The notes under the pieces: model-generated
The model's database searches: none
Told to the model about the DNA's origin: nothing
The model's input: only the letters and a program-made list of their open reading frames with translations
Program-made: the position numbers and the translations under genes
Source: Diaporthe sp. PMI_573
Taxonomy: Eukaryota; Ascomycota; Sordariomycetes; Diaporthales; Diaporthaceae
Reading direction: 5' to 3'
Assembly: GCA_021399435.1 (NCBI GenBank)
Contig: JAJTUP010000002.1
Location: 434,001-498,000 of the forward strand
Length of the DNA: 64,000 nucleotides
Shown here: positions 1 through 11,829 of the stretch, piece by piece
Layout: every line of letters starts with the position of its first letter
Numbering within the stretch: the stretch's first letter is position 1

Positions 1-459
1 GTTATCGTTATTATTATATTTTGCGATTCACCCGTGGGATACACTGCTAGATGGATTGTTTTAATGATATATTCAATGAAGGATGGGGTGTTCGGTTTCA
101 TGATGAATAGCAGGGGTCAGTCACGAGGCGTTATCCTTTAGACTAGAGTTGTGGAAAATTTTCACATGTACCAATAGAACATTATAGGATGTCATGGCAT
201 GTCACTCAGGTACGATGGTCGCCACAATAAGTCCGATATAGATTGTCGGAGATAACGCCCCCGGGCATAAGTGCATCACACAACATGCATGCGACTATAT
301 TTTAACCCTTCTCTCCGCATGCCGGTACACGCACGGCTTGGGTCCTCCTTGGCTTTCATCATACTCCTTAAAATTTGAGAAATCCCTTCAGTCAGGAAAA
401 TTCAACACGTGTCAGATCACCACATCACGCCTTCGAACTTCACCTGGCAGAGCAGCAAC
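1..459. other. Non-coding left edge
   Basis: No supported gene. The sequence is moderately AT-rich and contains no long open frame. It probably includes the promoter of the ABM-domain gene that begins at 460. Confidence 0.5.
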
Positions 460-822
460 ATGGCTCAACCAGCTGCCCAGCTGACACTCTTCGTTACTTT
501 CCACATCAAACCAGATCTTATCGAAACCTTCAAAGAAGCCCATCGCCCGGTCTGGGCGGCCTGCGCGAAGGAGCCTGAGTGTGTGCTATTCGACGTGTTC
601 CAAGACCCCAGCCAGCCGGGCAGATTCCGTTTCATCGAAGTTTGGAGCGCGTCGCGAGAGTGGTTTGAGAGCGTCCAGCTCGCTAAGCCGTACTATGCAG
701 AGCTATGGGCCAATTCAAAGCCTACTTGGGAAAGGGAGATGACGATTGAGTATTTTGAAAGGCTCCGGGAAGGCTTCACTGTTAAGCAAGGCTATCTGCA
801 GAGTGGCGACCTCACGCATTGA
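460..822 (+). CDS. ABM-domain (antibiotic biosynthesis monooxygenase-like) protein
   Basis: A 120-residue single-exon protein with the ferredoxin-like dimeric alpha/beta-barrel pattern of the ABM/YgiN superfamily. A first beta strand (LTLFVTFHIKP) is followed by a helix (LIETFKEAHRPVW), a second strand ending in the CVLFDVFQDPSQPGRF hairpin, the FIEVWSASREWFESVQLAKPY segment typical of the family, and a C-terminal strand (EMTIEYFERL). Many ABM proteins are small oxygenases or isomerases acting on aromatic or quinone substrates, while others are catalytically silent; the substrate here cannot be told. The frame is open to an upstream ATG at 409, but the ATG at 460 starts directly at the domain and is preferred. 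No introns are seen and no secretion signal is evident, so the product is probably cytosolic. No biosynthetic cluster genes lie beside it. Confidence 0.75.
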   Translation: MAQPAAQLTLFVTFHIKPDLIETFKEAHRPVWAACAKEPECVLFDVFQDPSQPGRFRFIEVWSASREWFESVQLAKPYYAELWANSKPTWEREMTIEYFERLREGFTVKQGYLQSGDLTH

Positions 823-1287
823 TGGAAGACCGTCTCACGTCCTTCAATCTACTCCATGTACTCCACCACGCGCGAACAAGGAACAAGCCTCAAATTGTTT
901 ATAAAAGGCACTGCAGCTGCCTTGTGGCCCTCGTTTACCAGTACTATACTTTGTCATCAAGTCACCTAAATGCTATCCACAGACTTCGAAGGACTCGGAG
1001 TCTTCGGCAAGCAAAGCTCTTGTGTTTAGTAGTAGGAAGTTTGGTCACCTTGTCTGAAATGATGCTTAAGACTGTGTGGAGGCAGCAACACCGGATCAAA
1101 AGTCACTTGCGCGAATTGTACAGCAGTCAAATAATGTATTCAATGAAGGTACGAGCACATGTGCCGAATGGAATATAAACTCTTCTCATTCCCCTTGTTA
1201 TTGATATGACCCAGCCTATACCATCTCTCCCGCCATTTGAGTCTGTCCCATGAACTCAAAAATGTCGCAAGTGGAGTACGCTCACAC
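823..1287. other. Intergenic region between convergent genes
   Basis: A convergent 3'-3' interval between the ABM gene and the small secreted protein gene. Short open frames are present but have no recognisable domain or composition. Confidence 0.5.
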
Positions 1288-1715
1288 TTAACTGCAAGCT
1301 CCGAGGCCACCTGAGGGTCATGGTTCAGCAACGAACGATCGCAAAGGAAGGAGCTATTCAAGAGTTGGGAGGAGGAACACGTACTCTCGCAGCCAGTGTT
1401 GGTATACTTGCGGTCAACGTAGCAGCCCCAGCCAGGAATATGGTCCCACTTGTTATTGACCAGGCACCTAACACCAAAACGCCCGCTGGTAGGAGTGATG
1501 GTGGTGCGAACGCCGTTGGTGCCGGGGCCGTAGTAACAGGGGGCAGAAGAGACGGTAGGGTAGAGCGTGCACCAGTTGTCACGCTTGGAGAGGCCAGAAT
1601 CGCTCTCAGTCATGGGCTCCGCGATGGGCGCGGCCTCGGGCTCGGCCTCGGGGACAGGGTTGGCTGCCACGCTGGCAATGAGAGGGATGATGGTCAGGAG
1701 GAATGTTGCCTTCAT
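1288..1715 (-). CDS. Small secreted six-cysteine protein (two exons)
   Basis: Proposed exons are 1715-1385 and 1310-1288, giving 117 residues. The intron (1311-1384, 74 bp) has donor GTACGT, a TGCTGAAC-like branch site and a CAG acceptor. If it is not removed, the frame runs on into an unconvincing tail to about 1140. Residues 1-18 form a signal peptide (hydrophobic core FLLTIIPLIASVAA). An acidic, Pro/Ala-rich propeptide ends in a Kex2-like KR at 44-45, and the mature part has about 72 residues. Splicing leaves exactly six cysteines, suggesting three disulfides. The segment ending KWDHIPGWGCYV faintly resembles a bacterial-type SH3 beta-barrel, but I do not assign a family. It is probably extracellular; small cysteine-rich secreted proteins of fungi include effectors and antimicrobials, which is only a class resemblance here. 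Confidence 0.7.
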
Positions 1716-1835
1716 TTTGACGATGTAGATACCGTTAGAAACTTTTTATGAGAATGATCAGGCTGGGAATCTGAAAGAGGAAGTGTGAGAGGTTGATGAT
1801 GTCTGTGGAGATGTTTTGAGAGGACATCATATCTG

Positions 1836-1844
1836 TTTAAATAG
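1836..1844 (-). promoter_or_regulatory. TATA-like element upstream of the small secreted protein gene
   Basis: On the minus strand the sequence reads CTATTTAAA about 125 bp before the start codon at 1715. This position and composition suit a core promoter, but no transcription start is known. Confidence 0.3.
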
Positions 1845-3779
1845 TTTTCGAGAGTTCAGCCCTCGCTGCTTGATTGTATCGTGACTGCCTCATGTACAAG
1901 TAATTTTTCATTACGAAATAAATATTCACTAAAGTGATCATGTTTAATCAGTCCTCACACTTCTTTGTTGTTTTGGCGTAGCAAAGCGCTGGGCATCGCC
2001 TTGCCAAGCACTAGTCTCCTGTGCACGATGCTGCATTCAGGGGTCCTCGAAGGGATCTGGCCATGTGGTTTAATCTTGGCAAGAACCGTTTCTCCAGGGC
2101 AGTTATAGGGCGAAGTGACCCTAGGTCTATTTCAAGGGCCTCAGGTTAGCTTAGTTCCTGGAGCTGAATGGAGGAGGACGCACTAGCGTCCAGCCGGTGT
2201 ATGCATTGGTTCGGACATGGAATGGCTGAACAAACCAAACCGCACAGCGCGTGACCTGACTAGGGCTGGGACATAAAAATACCCTCACTTATAGTAGAGA
2301 CTGGATTAATGTGTCAGGGGAGTTGATTGTGGCGGCAGGACAAAAAGGACTTTTATGATAGTGTCAGTCACATTGGCCCGTATCAACATTGAAGCGGCCC
2401 AATGAGTGCACGGTCGACCTGGGCCAAGATCAGGTCTTCATGTATGCAAATGACTCATAGTCTTGTTCTCTCGGCTAAGGAAAATTCGCTCCAGGGTCTC
2501 CTTGGTTGAAGGGCGGCCTTGCCTCATTCTACGCCTGAAGATCAGCCTTAAGGGTCCTTTGCTGGCCTGGTGCCGATCCGGCGTAGCAAGCCTTCGAATC
2601 CATAAATAGGACTTCCAAAATAGAGCTGAATTTCGGTCATAATCACCTTGATCTTCGTTGATGGTGGGTAAAGGTCCGTAATGTCGTCCATGTCTCGTCA
2701 CTGACACCTACCCAGGTAGACAAGATGGTGGGACAAAGATGCCTGAATCCAAATCGAGTTATCGGCACAACACAAAGTTTGGGCAGGTTTCAATGAATTA
2801 AATAAATAGATTCCTTTATTTCAGCTGTCTGGTGGTATGTTCGATTGGTGTTACTCTTCAGGTGTGGCCACAAACTGTCATCAAACCTACGCATAAATGG
2901 CAGGTGCATGGAGTAAAGAGAGCTCCCTGAATTTGTCCTCAAGCTTAGTTCAAGGGTATTTTAAGTGCTGACTTGTCATTTGAAAGACTTAAACCGGATT
3001 CTACGGTGCAATGAATTGCGAATGCGCAGAACTTCGGTTCACAACAGAGGTCGCCCCGAATGCTAAACTCCAATTGCAGTTGCACAGTGTTCGCGCCTTC
3101 GGTCTTAATTACCCGTGTAATGTTCAGTTTGGATTACAGAAAAGCAGATATGGGGGCAATTAATTAAAGACTTGTTCGACCATGAGGCTCATGCTCGTTG
3201 GTTTACGAGATCTGGAGACCATCTGCATCCCCCTCGACTAGATCTGCGACTCCACATGCAACACACAACGCAGACAGGTATTTTTGGTGTGTTCCACAAG
3301 GTCTCATTCCCATGAACTGAAACTTTCTCAGTTTCCTTCAGGCGAAACGGCCTCCGGAAATATTCGAAGAAGTTTGGATCCCTAACGAGTGTTGGGGGTT
3401 TCGGAACCGAAGCCCCGGGGCACTTCGCGTCGTTTACCAGGAACCTATATTGACATTTTTCATGTTCCCCTTTTTTAGATTGAGGATGATTTCATTATAA
3501 TCCCCCTACGGACAACTTCATGTTTCCAATTGCTGCAGGCTACTGCCTGGCCGCAGCTGTCCAGTCCTCAGCCTCTTCCCCTGGCTAAAGGAATGTGTTT
3601 GGCGAACGGACCAATCACATGCAGTCTTGACGCCCACTTGAGGGCTGGCCCGTTGCACCGCCTCCTGCCTTCTGCTGCGGCCATGTACGTGTACCATTTC
3701 CGTGTTATCCTACTGGTCCGCTCGCCAAAACTTCAAGCACGGTTGACGGTGGGATTTGTAGATAATCGACAGCGCTCAA

Positions 3780-3788
3780 TATAAAATA
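3780..3788 (+). promoter_or_regulatory. TATA box-like element of the S10 peptidase gene
   Basis: TATAAAATA lies about 96 bp upstream of the ATG at 3884, a plausible core-promoter distance for a fungal gene. Confidence 0.4.
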
Positions 3789-3883
3789 TGTGATCTGTCC
3801 CAGGTAAACTTGCACACTCATTAACATCTGCATCCCATAACATTGCGTTCTTTCAGTACTCGATATATCAAACAAATTACACA

Positions 3884-6174
3884 ATGTTCTCTTTTCGGGC
3901 TTCTGTTCTTGGTTCTCTACTTGGTTCGGTTATTGTGTCGGGCCAGTCATTCATTCCATTTCCAGATGATATCTCCACCATCCAATCTGTCAACTACCCA
4001 GGCTCCTCCATCACATATAAGAAGGTACGACTTGCATTTTGAGCAAGAAATCACATTGCTTCCAAAACTGCAACTCATTATGTCTAATTCCTGATCTAGA
4101 CAGAGCTTTGCGAGACCACCCCGGGTGTAAACAGCTATTCCGGATACGTCACTTTTCCCGTCGCAGACAGTTCCTACAATGCAAGCATCTTCTTTTGGTA
4201 TTTTGGTAGGTCGACTAAAAGCTTTAACATCATGGTGACGCAGAAGGCTAAACAAGATGCAGAGGCAAGAAATAATTCCTCAAATGCGCCGACGACAATA
4301 TGGATGCCGGGCGGACCAGGCGCATCCTTTTTGGATGGCGGGGAGAACAGCTTTCCTTGCATAATCAACCCAGACTCCAACAGCAGCACCCTCAATGAGT
4401 GGTCCTTGAATCTCAATAGCAACATGCTGTACATCGACATGCCAGTACAGACTGGTTACTCATATACGGAGATCCAAAACGGCACGTTCAACACGATCAC
4501 CAAGAAGTTCACCCCTTTGGACGCTGTGAACCAGACCGTTGTGTCGAATCAAACGACCTTCTTAGCCACGATGTCAAGTCAATCCCAGAGCCGGACTGCA
4601 AATACAACGGTTCAGGTAGCGAAGCAAATGTGGCAGATCGCACAGGTGTGGTTTCAAGAGTAAGAAGCACTCGCTGACGGTCCGTGGATTCGTGTATTAT
4701 CTGGCGTTGCTGATGGCCGTGGCGCACAGATTCCCCGAACGATCGACAACGAACCCGGAGATAAACCTGTGGTCACTTTCTGTAGGTCACAAACAGCAAT
4801 AAACGCCCTCAATTCTCGATGTGCCACAAGCTGACAATACAATAGTATGCAGGCTTCTTCGGGCCTGCGACCGTGGCACATTTCCAACAGCAGAACGAGC
4901 GCATCGCCAACGGAAGCGCGGCCAACGAGAACGACATGGCTTTGCAACTTGGTACGCTGGGAATTATGAGTGGCTTTCTCGATTCGGAAAGCCAGATCTC
5001 GTTCTGGCCCACGTTCGCCATGAACAACACCTACGGCATCAAAACCATCCCGGAGGAGGCGTACAGCATAGCCACGGGCAACTTGTCGACAGCATATGAC
5101 CTCGTGAATCAATGTCGAGCTACTGTTTCCGAACTTGACCCTGAAGGAACCGGCGCCGTGGATCAGGTCAACGAAGCATGTCTATCAGCGTTCCAGCTTG
5201 GATTCGGCGTGATCCAGGGAGTATACACAGAGCTGTCAAATGTATGCACACCCACATAGTGATTTGTGCAGGATCATGTCACGCTAACCATCTCGTTGCA
5301 GAGGAGCGCGTTCGACATCACCCTCCCTTCTCCGGCCGTGTTCCCACCTGCTTACAGCACTGCATATTACAATCAGCGCTGGGTTCAGAAGGCTCTTGGG
5401 GTCCCTGTCAACTTTACTCTCAGCGCCAACGCCGTGGTCAACAACTTTATCGGCACGACTGGAGATGCGGTGATAGTCACCAAGCGCGAGCTGGAGTATG
5501 TGCTGGAATCGGGAGTCGGCGTTGCCATGGTCTATGGAGACCTCGACTACCGCTGCAACTGTAAGTCCATAATTACGCGGCATCACATCACAAATGGACG
5601 AACCACAGCCGGTGCTGACAGTAAACCAGGGATGGGCGCAGAGAACGTGTCGCTATCAGCCTCATATGCAGACTCATCCTCTTTTCGGAGCGCAGGCTAC
5701 GCACCCATCACGACCAACTCAAGTTATCAAGGCGGCCTGGTCCGACAGTTTAAGAACTTCTCCTTCTCCCGCGTCTTTGAGGCCGGCCACATGGTCGGTG
5801 CCTACCAGCCCGAGACAGTCCTCCGCATCTTCGAGAGGGCGATGTTTGGCAAGGACGTGGCGACGGGCGAGGCCGACGCTGGGGGTTCATCGAGCTACGC
5901 CTCCCAGGGCCCGGCCAGCATCTTGAACGTGACGAACGAGATACATGATCCTATCGTCGGACCAATTTGCTTCTGGTACGGTGCGCTTGAGACCTGCGAC
6001 GAGGCGCAGCAAGAAGCTCTTGAGAAGAATGTTGCCGTCATCGAGGACTTTGTCGTGGTGAGCCCGGCGGGGACTTTCTCGAGCACGTATGGGAATCCCA
6101 CCGGCACAGCGGCTGTGCCTCAGGCGACGGTGTCGAAGTCTGCAGCTGCCAGACGGTACAAGATTATGTTTTAG
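3884..6174 (+). CDS. Secreted serine peptidase of family S10 (carboxypeptidase Y-like), seven exons
   Basis: Exons are 3884-4024, 4100-4205, 4263-4659, 4730-4781, 4846-5241, 5302-5560 and 5630-6174, giving 631 residues; all junctions close in frame. Residues 1-20 are a signal peptide. The S10 start CETTPGVNSYSGYV is followed by FFWYFEAR, the WMPGGPGAS oxyanion region, the nucleophile motif LSYAGFFGP (Ser about 232), GDLDYRCNWMG (Asp about 444/446) and EAGHMVGAYQPE (His about 504). Many N-x-S/T sites suggest glycosylation, so the protein is probably extracellular or vacuolar. Residues that bind the C-terminal carboxylate in yeast carboxypeptidase Y are changed here: WLNGG is WMPGG, and the Glu before the nucleophile (GESYAG) is Leu. 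The catalytic triad motifs remain, so activity is likely but strict carboxypeptidase specificity is doubtful. It is convergent with the pectate lyase gene. Confidence 0.92.
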
Positions 6175-6527
6175 GCTGCAGGATGTGTGTGGATACTGCC
6201 AGGAAGATGTGATCGCTTCAACAAGGAGGGACAATGAAAACTAGGTAATTACGCGATTACACCCGCTTTGATCATTCCTGTTAATTGTATAGTCACCATG
6301 AGCATTCATATCACTTCAGTTGGGCCGCTTGAGTTTTTTATAGAACATGTTTTGCCATCCTGGGCTATATACATGCAGAAGGAATAATAAGTAGTTACAA
6401 GAGAATCCAACACGCTCCAGTTTTATGCTTGATGTTTAGTGGGGTTGTCGGTCTGTCATGGCTCTGGTCCAAGACTCGATGATGCTGTTCTGAATCCTCA
6501 AAAAGGTTCTCGTCTCCAATTACCCAT
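6175..6527. other. Convergent intergenic region
   Basis: The 3' flanks of the S10 peptidase and pectate lyase genes meet here. It should contain both polyadenylation regions, and no gene is seen. Confidence 0.5.
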
Positions 6528-7511
6528 TTAACCCTCGGTGACGTCGGAGCCGTAGATGCAGGTCTTGCCGTCGGCACCAGAGCCGATGCTGGTGGGCTCG
6601 CCGGAGCCCTCGGTACCCTCGAACTTCTCGCAGATGGTCTCGACACCGGTGGTCTGGGTGTTGGTGATGGTAGCAGTGTCGCCGAAGTTCTCGTTGACAC
6701 CAGCAAGGATATCACCAGAGGTGGCGACAACTCCGTCGATTGTCACGTGGCGCTCGTACATGGTGTCGCAGTTGCCGCAAGAGCGGTACAGCTTGCCGAA
6801 GTTCTCAACGGTGAAGTCAGAGATGGCGACAGTGCCGGCACCGTTGTGCTGGATGACCTGTTGTTTGACACTGATTAGTATATTGTCTTGCGAGTACCAG
6901 AATTAGATAAGATGTGACGAGCTTACCTTGTCCTCGGCGTTGAAAGCACCACCACCGTTGATCTTGGTGGTCGCTCCAGCCTCCTGTTTCTTGATGGAGA
7001 AAGCGTCCTCACAGACGGCAGACCACCAGACGTTGGTAAGAGTGCAAGCACCCTGGCAGTGGATACCCTCGATCTGGTTGGGGCCGATGATGACGTTGGA
7101 GATGCTGCCACCCTCCTCGATCTGGAACACAGCGTCGGAGTCGCCACCCTCGGCCTGGCCACTGCACTCGACGCCACGGTCGAACATGACCATGCCACCG
7201 TCAAAGGACTCGCCAGCGGCAATGGTCTGGGCAGCAGACAGGGCAGAGGTGCCGGAAGAGGCGGGCAGAGAACCGCCGGCGGTACCGCTGCCGGAGCTGG
7301 AGCCGCCGGTAGTCTGGGAGCCGCCAGCGCTGCCGGTGGCGCTGGGGGAAGCACCGCCGGAGGTCTGGGCGGCGCGGCGGTAGATGTCACCGACGCGACC
7401 CAAGCCGGCGCGGCGGATGGCGGCGCCGTCAGCCTTGAGGCTGTCGGCTGGCATGGCGTTGGCTCCGAGAGCCATGGCCGAAAGGGCAACGGTGCAGAGA
7501 GTGAACTTCAT
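6528..7511 (-). CDS. Pectate lyase, polysaccharide lyase family 3 (two exons)
   Basis: Exons are 7511-6927 and 6857-6528, giving 304 residues. The 69-bp intron has donor GTAAGC and acceptor CAG. Residues 1-19 are a signal peptide. A short proregion contains dibasic RR pairs, then a Ser/Gly/Thr/Ala-rich linker runs over residues 50-95. The C-terminal catalytic domain has the PL3 pattern: FDGGMVMFDRG, a run of short beta-helix rungs (SNVIIGPNQIEGIHC, GACTLTNVWW, VCEDAFS), and NFGKLYRSCGNC near the end. The family cleaves polygalacturonate by calcium-dependent beta-elimination in plant cell walls, so the enzyme is secreted and points to a plant-associated or saprotrophic lifestyle. Most PL3 enzymes lack the long low-complexity linker, and no second domain is attached here to explain it. 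Confidence 0.93.
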
Positions 7512-10500
7512 TTTGAAGATGGGTAGGGAGTGGTATCTGAACAGGTGATATTGACGAGTAGGAACAATTGAATGGCTATGACCGGCAGAGTTTTTGACAG
7601 ACTGGGCAGTTCAACTGCTAATGAAAGTATCAAGCACGGGGAAGGAGTGGTTGGATGATGATGTGAATGTGAATGAATAGAGGGCGAAGCAGATGTTGTT
7701 GGAGTGAAGGCGGCCGTCTTTATATCCAGAATCTCTCGCCATTTCCCTCCATCCCTTGACGCTGTCGTCCTCCTCCTTGACGCTGACCACTACCAACCTT
7801 GGACGTCAACCCAGCCGCATGGGTCAGTCTTCGGATGGCTCCATGTCCACGGCTGACCAGGCCTCCATTGGCCTGCCAAGACCACGGTTCAATAAACAGA
7901 AAACAGATGCGCAATAGAGATGCGCAATGGGGACGGCCTGTTTCAAGAACGACAACAAGGATGCGCAGGGGTCAGCGAGCAGAACATGGGGTTGGCCTCC
8001 AAGCCAGTTCCCTGCTTGTTGCGTGGTGAAGGCCGCTGATCAACCATGATTCCGGACCGATTTGTGCGAGGCTTCTGGACCAGAGTGGATATTCCAGCAG
8101 AATAGGGTGATTGAGCCGCATCTCACTGGCGACAACGACGACTCATGCTCGAAACATTCTTGCTCGAGTGCAGCACGTGGGTTGAGCCTCACGGATGATC
8201 TTGTCCTATTTCCAGCAAGAACTGCCTGGGTTCAAAGTCAGCATCGAGACGATCCACAGCCTGAGGGCCCCGTTCGTCTGCCGGCTGTTGAATATGGTTT
8301 AGAGGTTGGATACACGTATAACATACCATGACGGAATAATGTTGGTGTTCTCCATCGGTCATAAACTTGCCGCCGTCCCCATCGAGACCTTACCGTTCCA
8401 CCTTGAATCGCATATGGGTTCCGCGGCCAAGATAGGGGCGGCAGTTGAAGCTCCACAAAGGCGCCTTCCGATCCAAGAACCACAGCAAGGCTTGCAAGGC
8501 TCAGTCGCCGCCCCGTGATGGCGATCGCTGACCCCACCCAACGGCATTGATACGAAGTTTTCGCCCGCCTGTCTGGCCCTGTGCACCACCACATCGGCTG
8601 TTGGTGGATTTTCTAGAAATGGGCTTTATCTTGCGACATCGCCAAGGCGCGGGCGAGGGATCGAGCTCCAGGGTTGGCTAGTCTCGGCAAGGGGAGCGAC
8701 CAAGATTGAGCTTGTCCACTCGTGTAGGTCTTGGCTCCTTGGCGCTGACGAAGAGGGAAGGGAGTGCCAGGGGAAAGCGGAGAGACGCAAGAGCTGACTG
8801 ATTCAAACAACATATTGGAGGAGTCTTGTTCTTGTTTCCTGCTCATTTTCGCTTCCATCGCCGGCTGACGATGGATCGAGGTCATCCCCGGCGAGGGATG
8901 CATCTTGACTCGGAAGGTCAACCGAATCCGACGCTGACCACGGGTTCGATCCCGATGTATGGGCACAGTGATATCCTTGGTGCAATATGTACAAAAGAGC
9001 CGCATCGACACTAACCGCGCGGCTGCTAAATCGAAAGAAGTATGGAGACGGGTAGCGGATGTAACCTTCTCTTGGTCCCATACTTTGCTACAATTGACCA
9101 CACTTGGTAGAACCAGAACTTGAACTGTTCAAGCTTCCGTGCGCTATTGTCTGTGGCGCGTACCATGTATACTGTTTGTGGCTAGTCAACCTTGTCGGTA
9201 GCCGGATGAGCCTCGGGGTCCAGATCAAGAAACTAGTTGGCGAGATTTCATGGGGTTGGTGGAGTTCCTGATCTGCTCTGCTCATTTACGTGGGACCCCA
9301 GGTTGGCGGGTCGTCTGAAGTCTCCGGGAGCTGGGGAACGCTGCAAGGTCGGTCCAAAGCGCTGACAGGCTATCCCGGTCGTCCCTACACGAGTTGGGGG
9401 CGACAACACCCAATATATGCAAAGCGAGCCCCTGGTCCCCCGAGTCCCGAAGGAAGTGAGGTCGGCACCTGGACCTCACGGACGCCGATGAGAATTATGC
9501 CGTCCTTAATTCGAAGATGCTTCAGAAAGAAAGCTCTCAGTTAGGTTTTGCTCTCGGACGGCTTCCTTAGTCCGCACTGAGAACTCTTGCGAAGTCGAGG
9601 ATGTTGGCTGAGAACATATCCACGTCTCAAGACTGACTCTCAAAGATTACTATTCACCCTGGAATGGAGGCGGGGCTCCATCCTCGGTATCGGGTCAACC
9701 CTGGTCGCAGCATACCTACCTACCCTTTCTCCAGGAATCGGCCCATTACCTCGTGATATCTTCCGCGCCCCAACACCAACGAAAATGGTGGATGATCAGC
9801 AAAAAGAGGACTTCAAAGAGTAAAATGGGTATTTTAAAGCCAATGGGGGACTTTTACCGATAGTCATTGATAGATTGGTCAATGAAAGCTTGGAGCGGCT
9901 ACATCAAGCCCAACTGATTCATCTAGATATTGACATCCCAGAGAGTTTGGTCAAGTGTTTTAATCTACTTTGATATCTTGCCACAGTCACACTAACTCAC
10001 AGAAGCTCAAGATCTGAGTGTCCCTCCGCCCTAAAAACCAGACCTGCTCACCTGAGTTACACGTGTAGTTGAGAAAGCATCACCTAAAGGCTCTGAGTCT
10101 TGCAGGGCTGAGTCCTCCACACCAGCCTATGCTATTTTTGAAGTTCGTTCTCGCTTCCAGACCAATAATCACGGCCGTAAGACTTCCCAGCAAGTAGAGC
10201 AAGACGCGAACGTGCAGGGTACCTGGTGGAAGGATTTACACCGTCTCAAAGTCAGGATTACATTGCCCCTGAGGACCCGTTTGGCAGTTGAATATCCACC
10301 AGAAATAAATGGCCCCCACCCTCCCCGTCGACCCTCTTGAGGTGGTTACGTAGTAGGAGCTGTGCGAATCAAGGCCTCCCTCGGAGACAAATAAATGTTC
10401 GGCTGTGTAGATCAGGCCCGCAAAGGGACGGGGAATGCTTACCGCTATTTTGCTCGGTGACGTCGGAGTCATCCTTCCAGACTTTGATCCACGCTCAACC

Positions 10501-11829
10501 CATGGGGCCTCCTGCAAGCCCTAGTATAGCAAGAGAGTCCATATCGTAACGGCTGTCCCAGGCTCTCACTGTTCTCCTTTCTAGTACGTTCGCAGCCTCC
10601 CACAAATCTGCCTAGGTATAAAACCATGAGTGGTCGAGCACCTCAAAGACGTATGTGTTGCTCAATTCTGCTGAGCAAGTATAATTCTTACGTGAAAGAA
10701 GTTTGACGCAGTCAAGCACATTCTCGGTCACATCACCAACGACTTGAAGATCTCCAAGTCATACCTAAGGTCACCAGACCTGAGGACCACATGACTATGA
10801 TCGTCGTCCTCTGTCAACTTTGTTGACTCTCTAGATCCCACGTGGTACGGATTACAATGTCGCCAAGGGGGCCACTGACTCGATAAGTCCATAACTGGAC
10901 TTGCAGATCTGCCCAAAGCGATCACGATAGACACATTCTGGATAGGCATGGCGGAATTCTGTAAATGTTGGGAAACACACACGACGGCTGATCTTGACCA
11001 GTTCCTTCTTCACGGTGGTATTTTTCCTGATTTGCCCGTACAGTGTCAGATCTTATAGGTGATATTCAACTTCCGCGTGACCGTGGATGGAGATATGGCA
11101 TAGGTCGAATCTGAGAGACTAGTCATTTATTCCAAGGCAACGCCTTCCATCTTAACCTAGCTCACCTTTCCAAAACGCCGAATGGGCTTCATGAATGCGG
11201 CCATGGCCGCCTAGCATGCAGTCGTGGAAAGGTGAGCGGTGAGCAGGTGAATCGATCGCCGACAGAGGTTAAAGGATTGATTCATGGACGTTTTCTTGGC
11301 GGAGATGAGAATCAACAAGCTTTAAAACGGTGTGCAAGCGTAGGATTGAGCATAATCTTAGAGGGCTGTTGAGAGCGAGAAATGGACTTGAATATTGATT
11401 ATTCACAGCCTTCACTTCTTCACAGCATGGCTCGGCAGTGCGGGCAATTTCATATTGAAGAGGCCACAAAACACCTGATGGTTGGAGCAGGCCCACACCC
11501 ATGTTCTCTGCTAGATCGGCTGCCTTCCAAGGCAGTGTGCAGCACCGCCAAATACAATGATCAAGCCCATCGGCGAGAAGTGTACATCGAGCCATGCAAA
11601 CACGACCTTGGCTCCGTTGACTCGTGTCTCAACGGCGGTCACGATGACAGCGCCAATCTCGGACAATTACAAACCGGTCAAGCTGCCCACATTGGTCCCG
11701 CATGCTCCAGACACCTCCTTGCCTTGTGCATGCAGTGCTTCTACGCGTAGAAACGGCTAGAATACATGAAGGCTGCGATTCGGATCGAGGGCTGGTCATC
11801 CTACGTCGCAAGGCTGTCACCCATGCCTC
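7512..11829. other. Gene-free stretch, 4.3 kb
   Basis: Apart from the pectate lyase promoter at the left end I see no supported gene. The longest frames (8238-8594 and 8613-9101 on minus, 11382-11750 on plus) have no domain, start context or plausible splice partners. No inverted or direct repeats indicating a recent transposon were noticed. It may be degenerated sequence. Confidence 0.5.
7719..7724 (-). promoter_or_regulatory. TATA box-like element of the pectate lyase gene
   Basis: TATAAA on the minus strand lies about 208 bp before the start codon at 7511. It would imply a 5' leader of roughly 170-180 nt. Confidence 0.4.

Larger units (their letters stand above)
1716..3883. other. Divergent intergenic region, 2.2 kb
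   Basis: No supported gene. It separates the divergently transcribed small secreted protein and S10 peptidase genes and should hold both promoters. The open frames around 2438-2707 and 3530-3784 lack codon bias, domains or sensible splice extensions. Confidence 0.5.

Noticed and set aside
8930..8975. tRNA-like T-arm sequence (GGGTTCGATCCC)
   Set aside because: No matching acceptor stem, D-arm or anticodon arm could be found at the correct distances on either strand.
8613..9101. Minus-strand 162-codon frame in the 4.3-kb gene-free stretch
   Set aside because: No domain or conserved pattern, and a competing frame on the same strand is equally open, so there is no evidence for coding.
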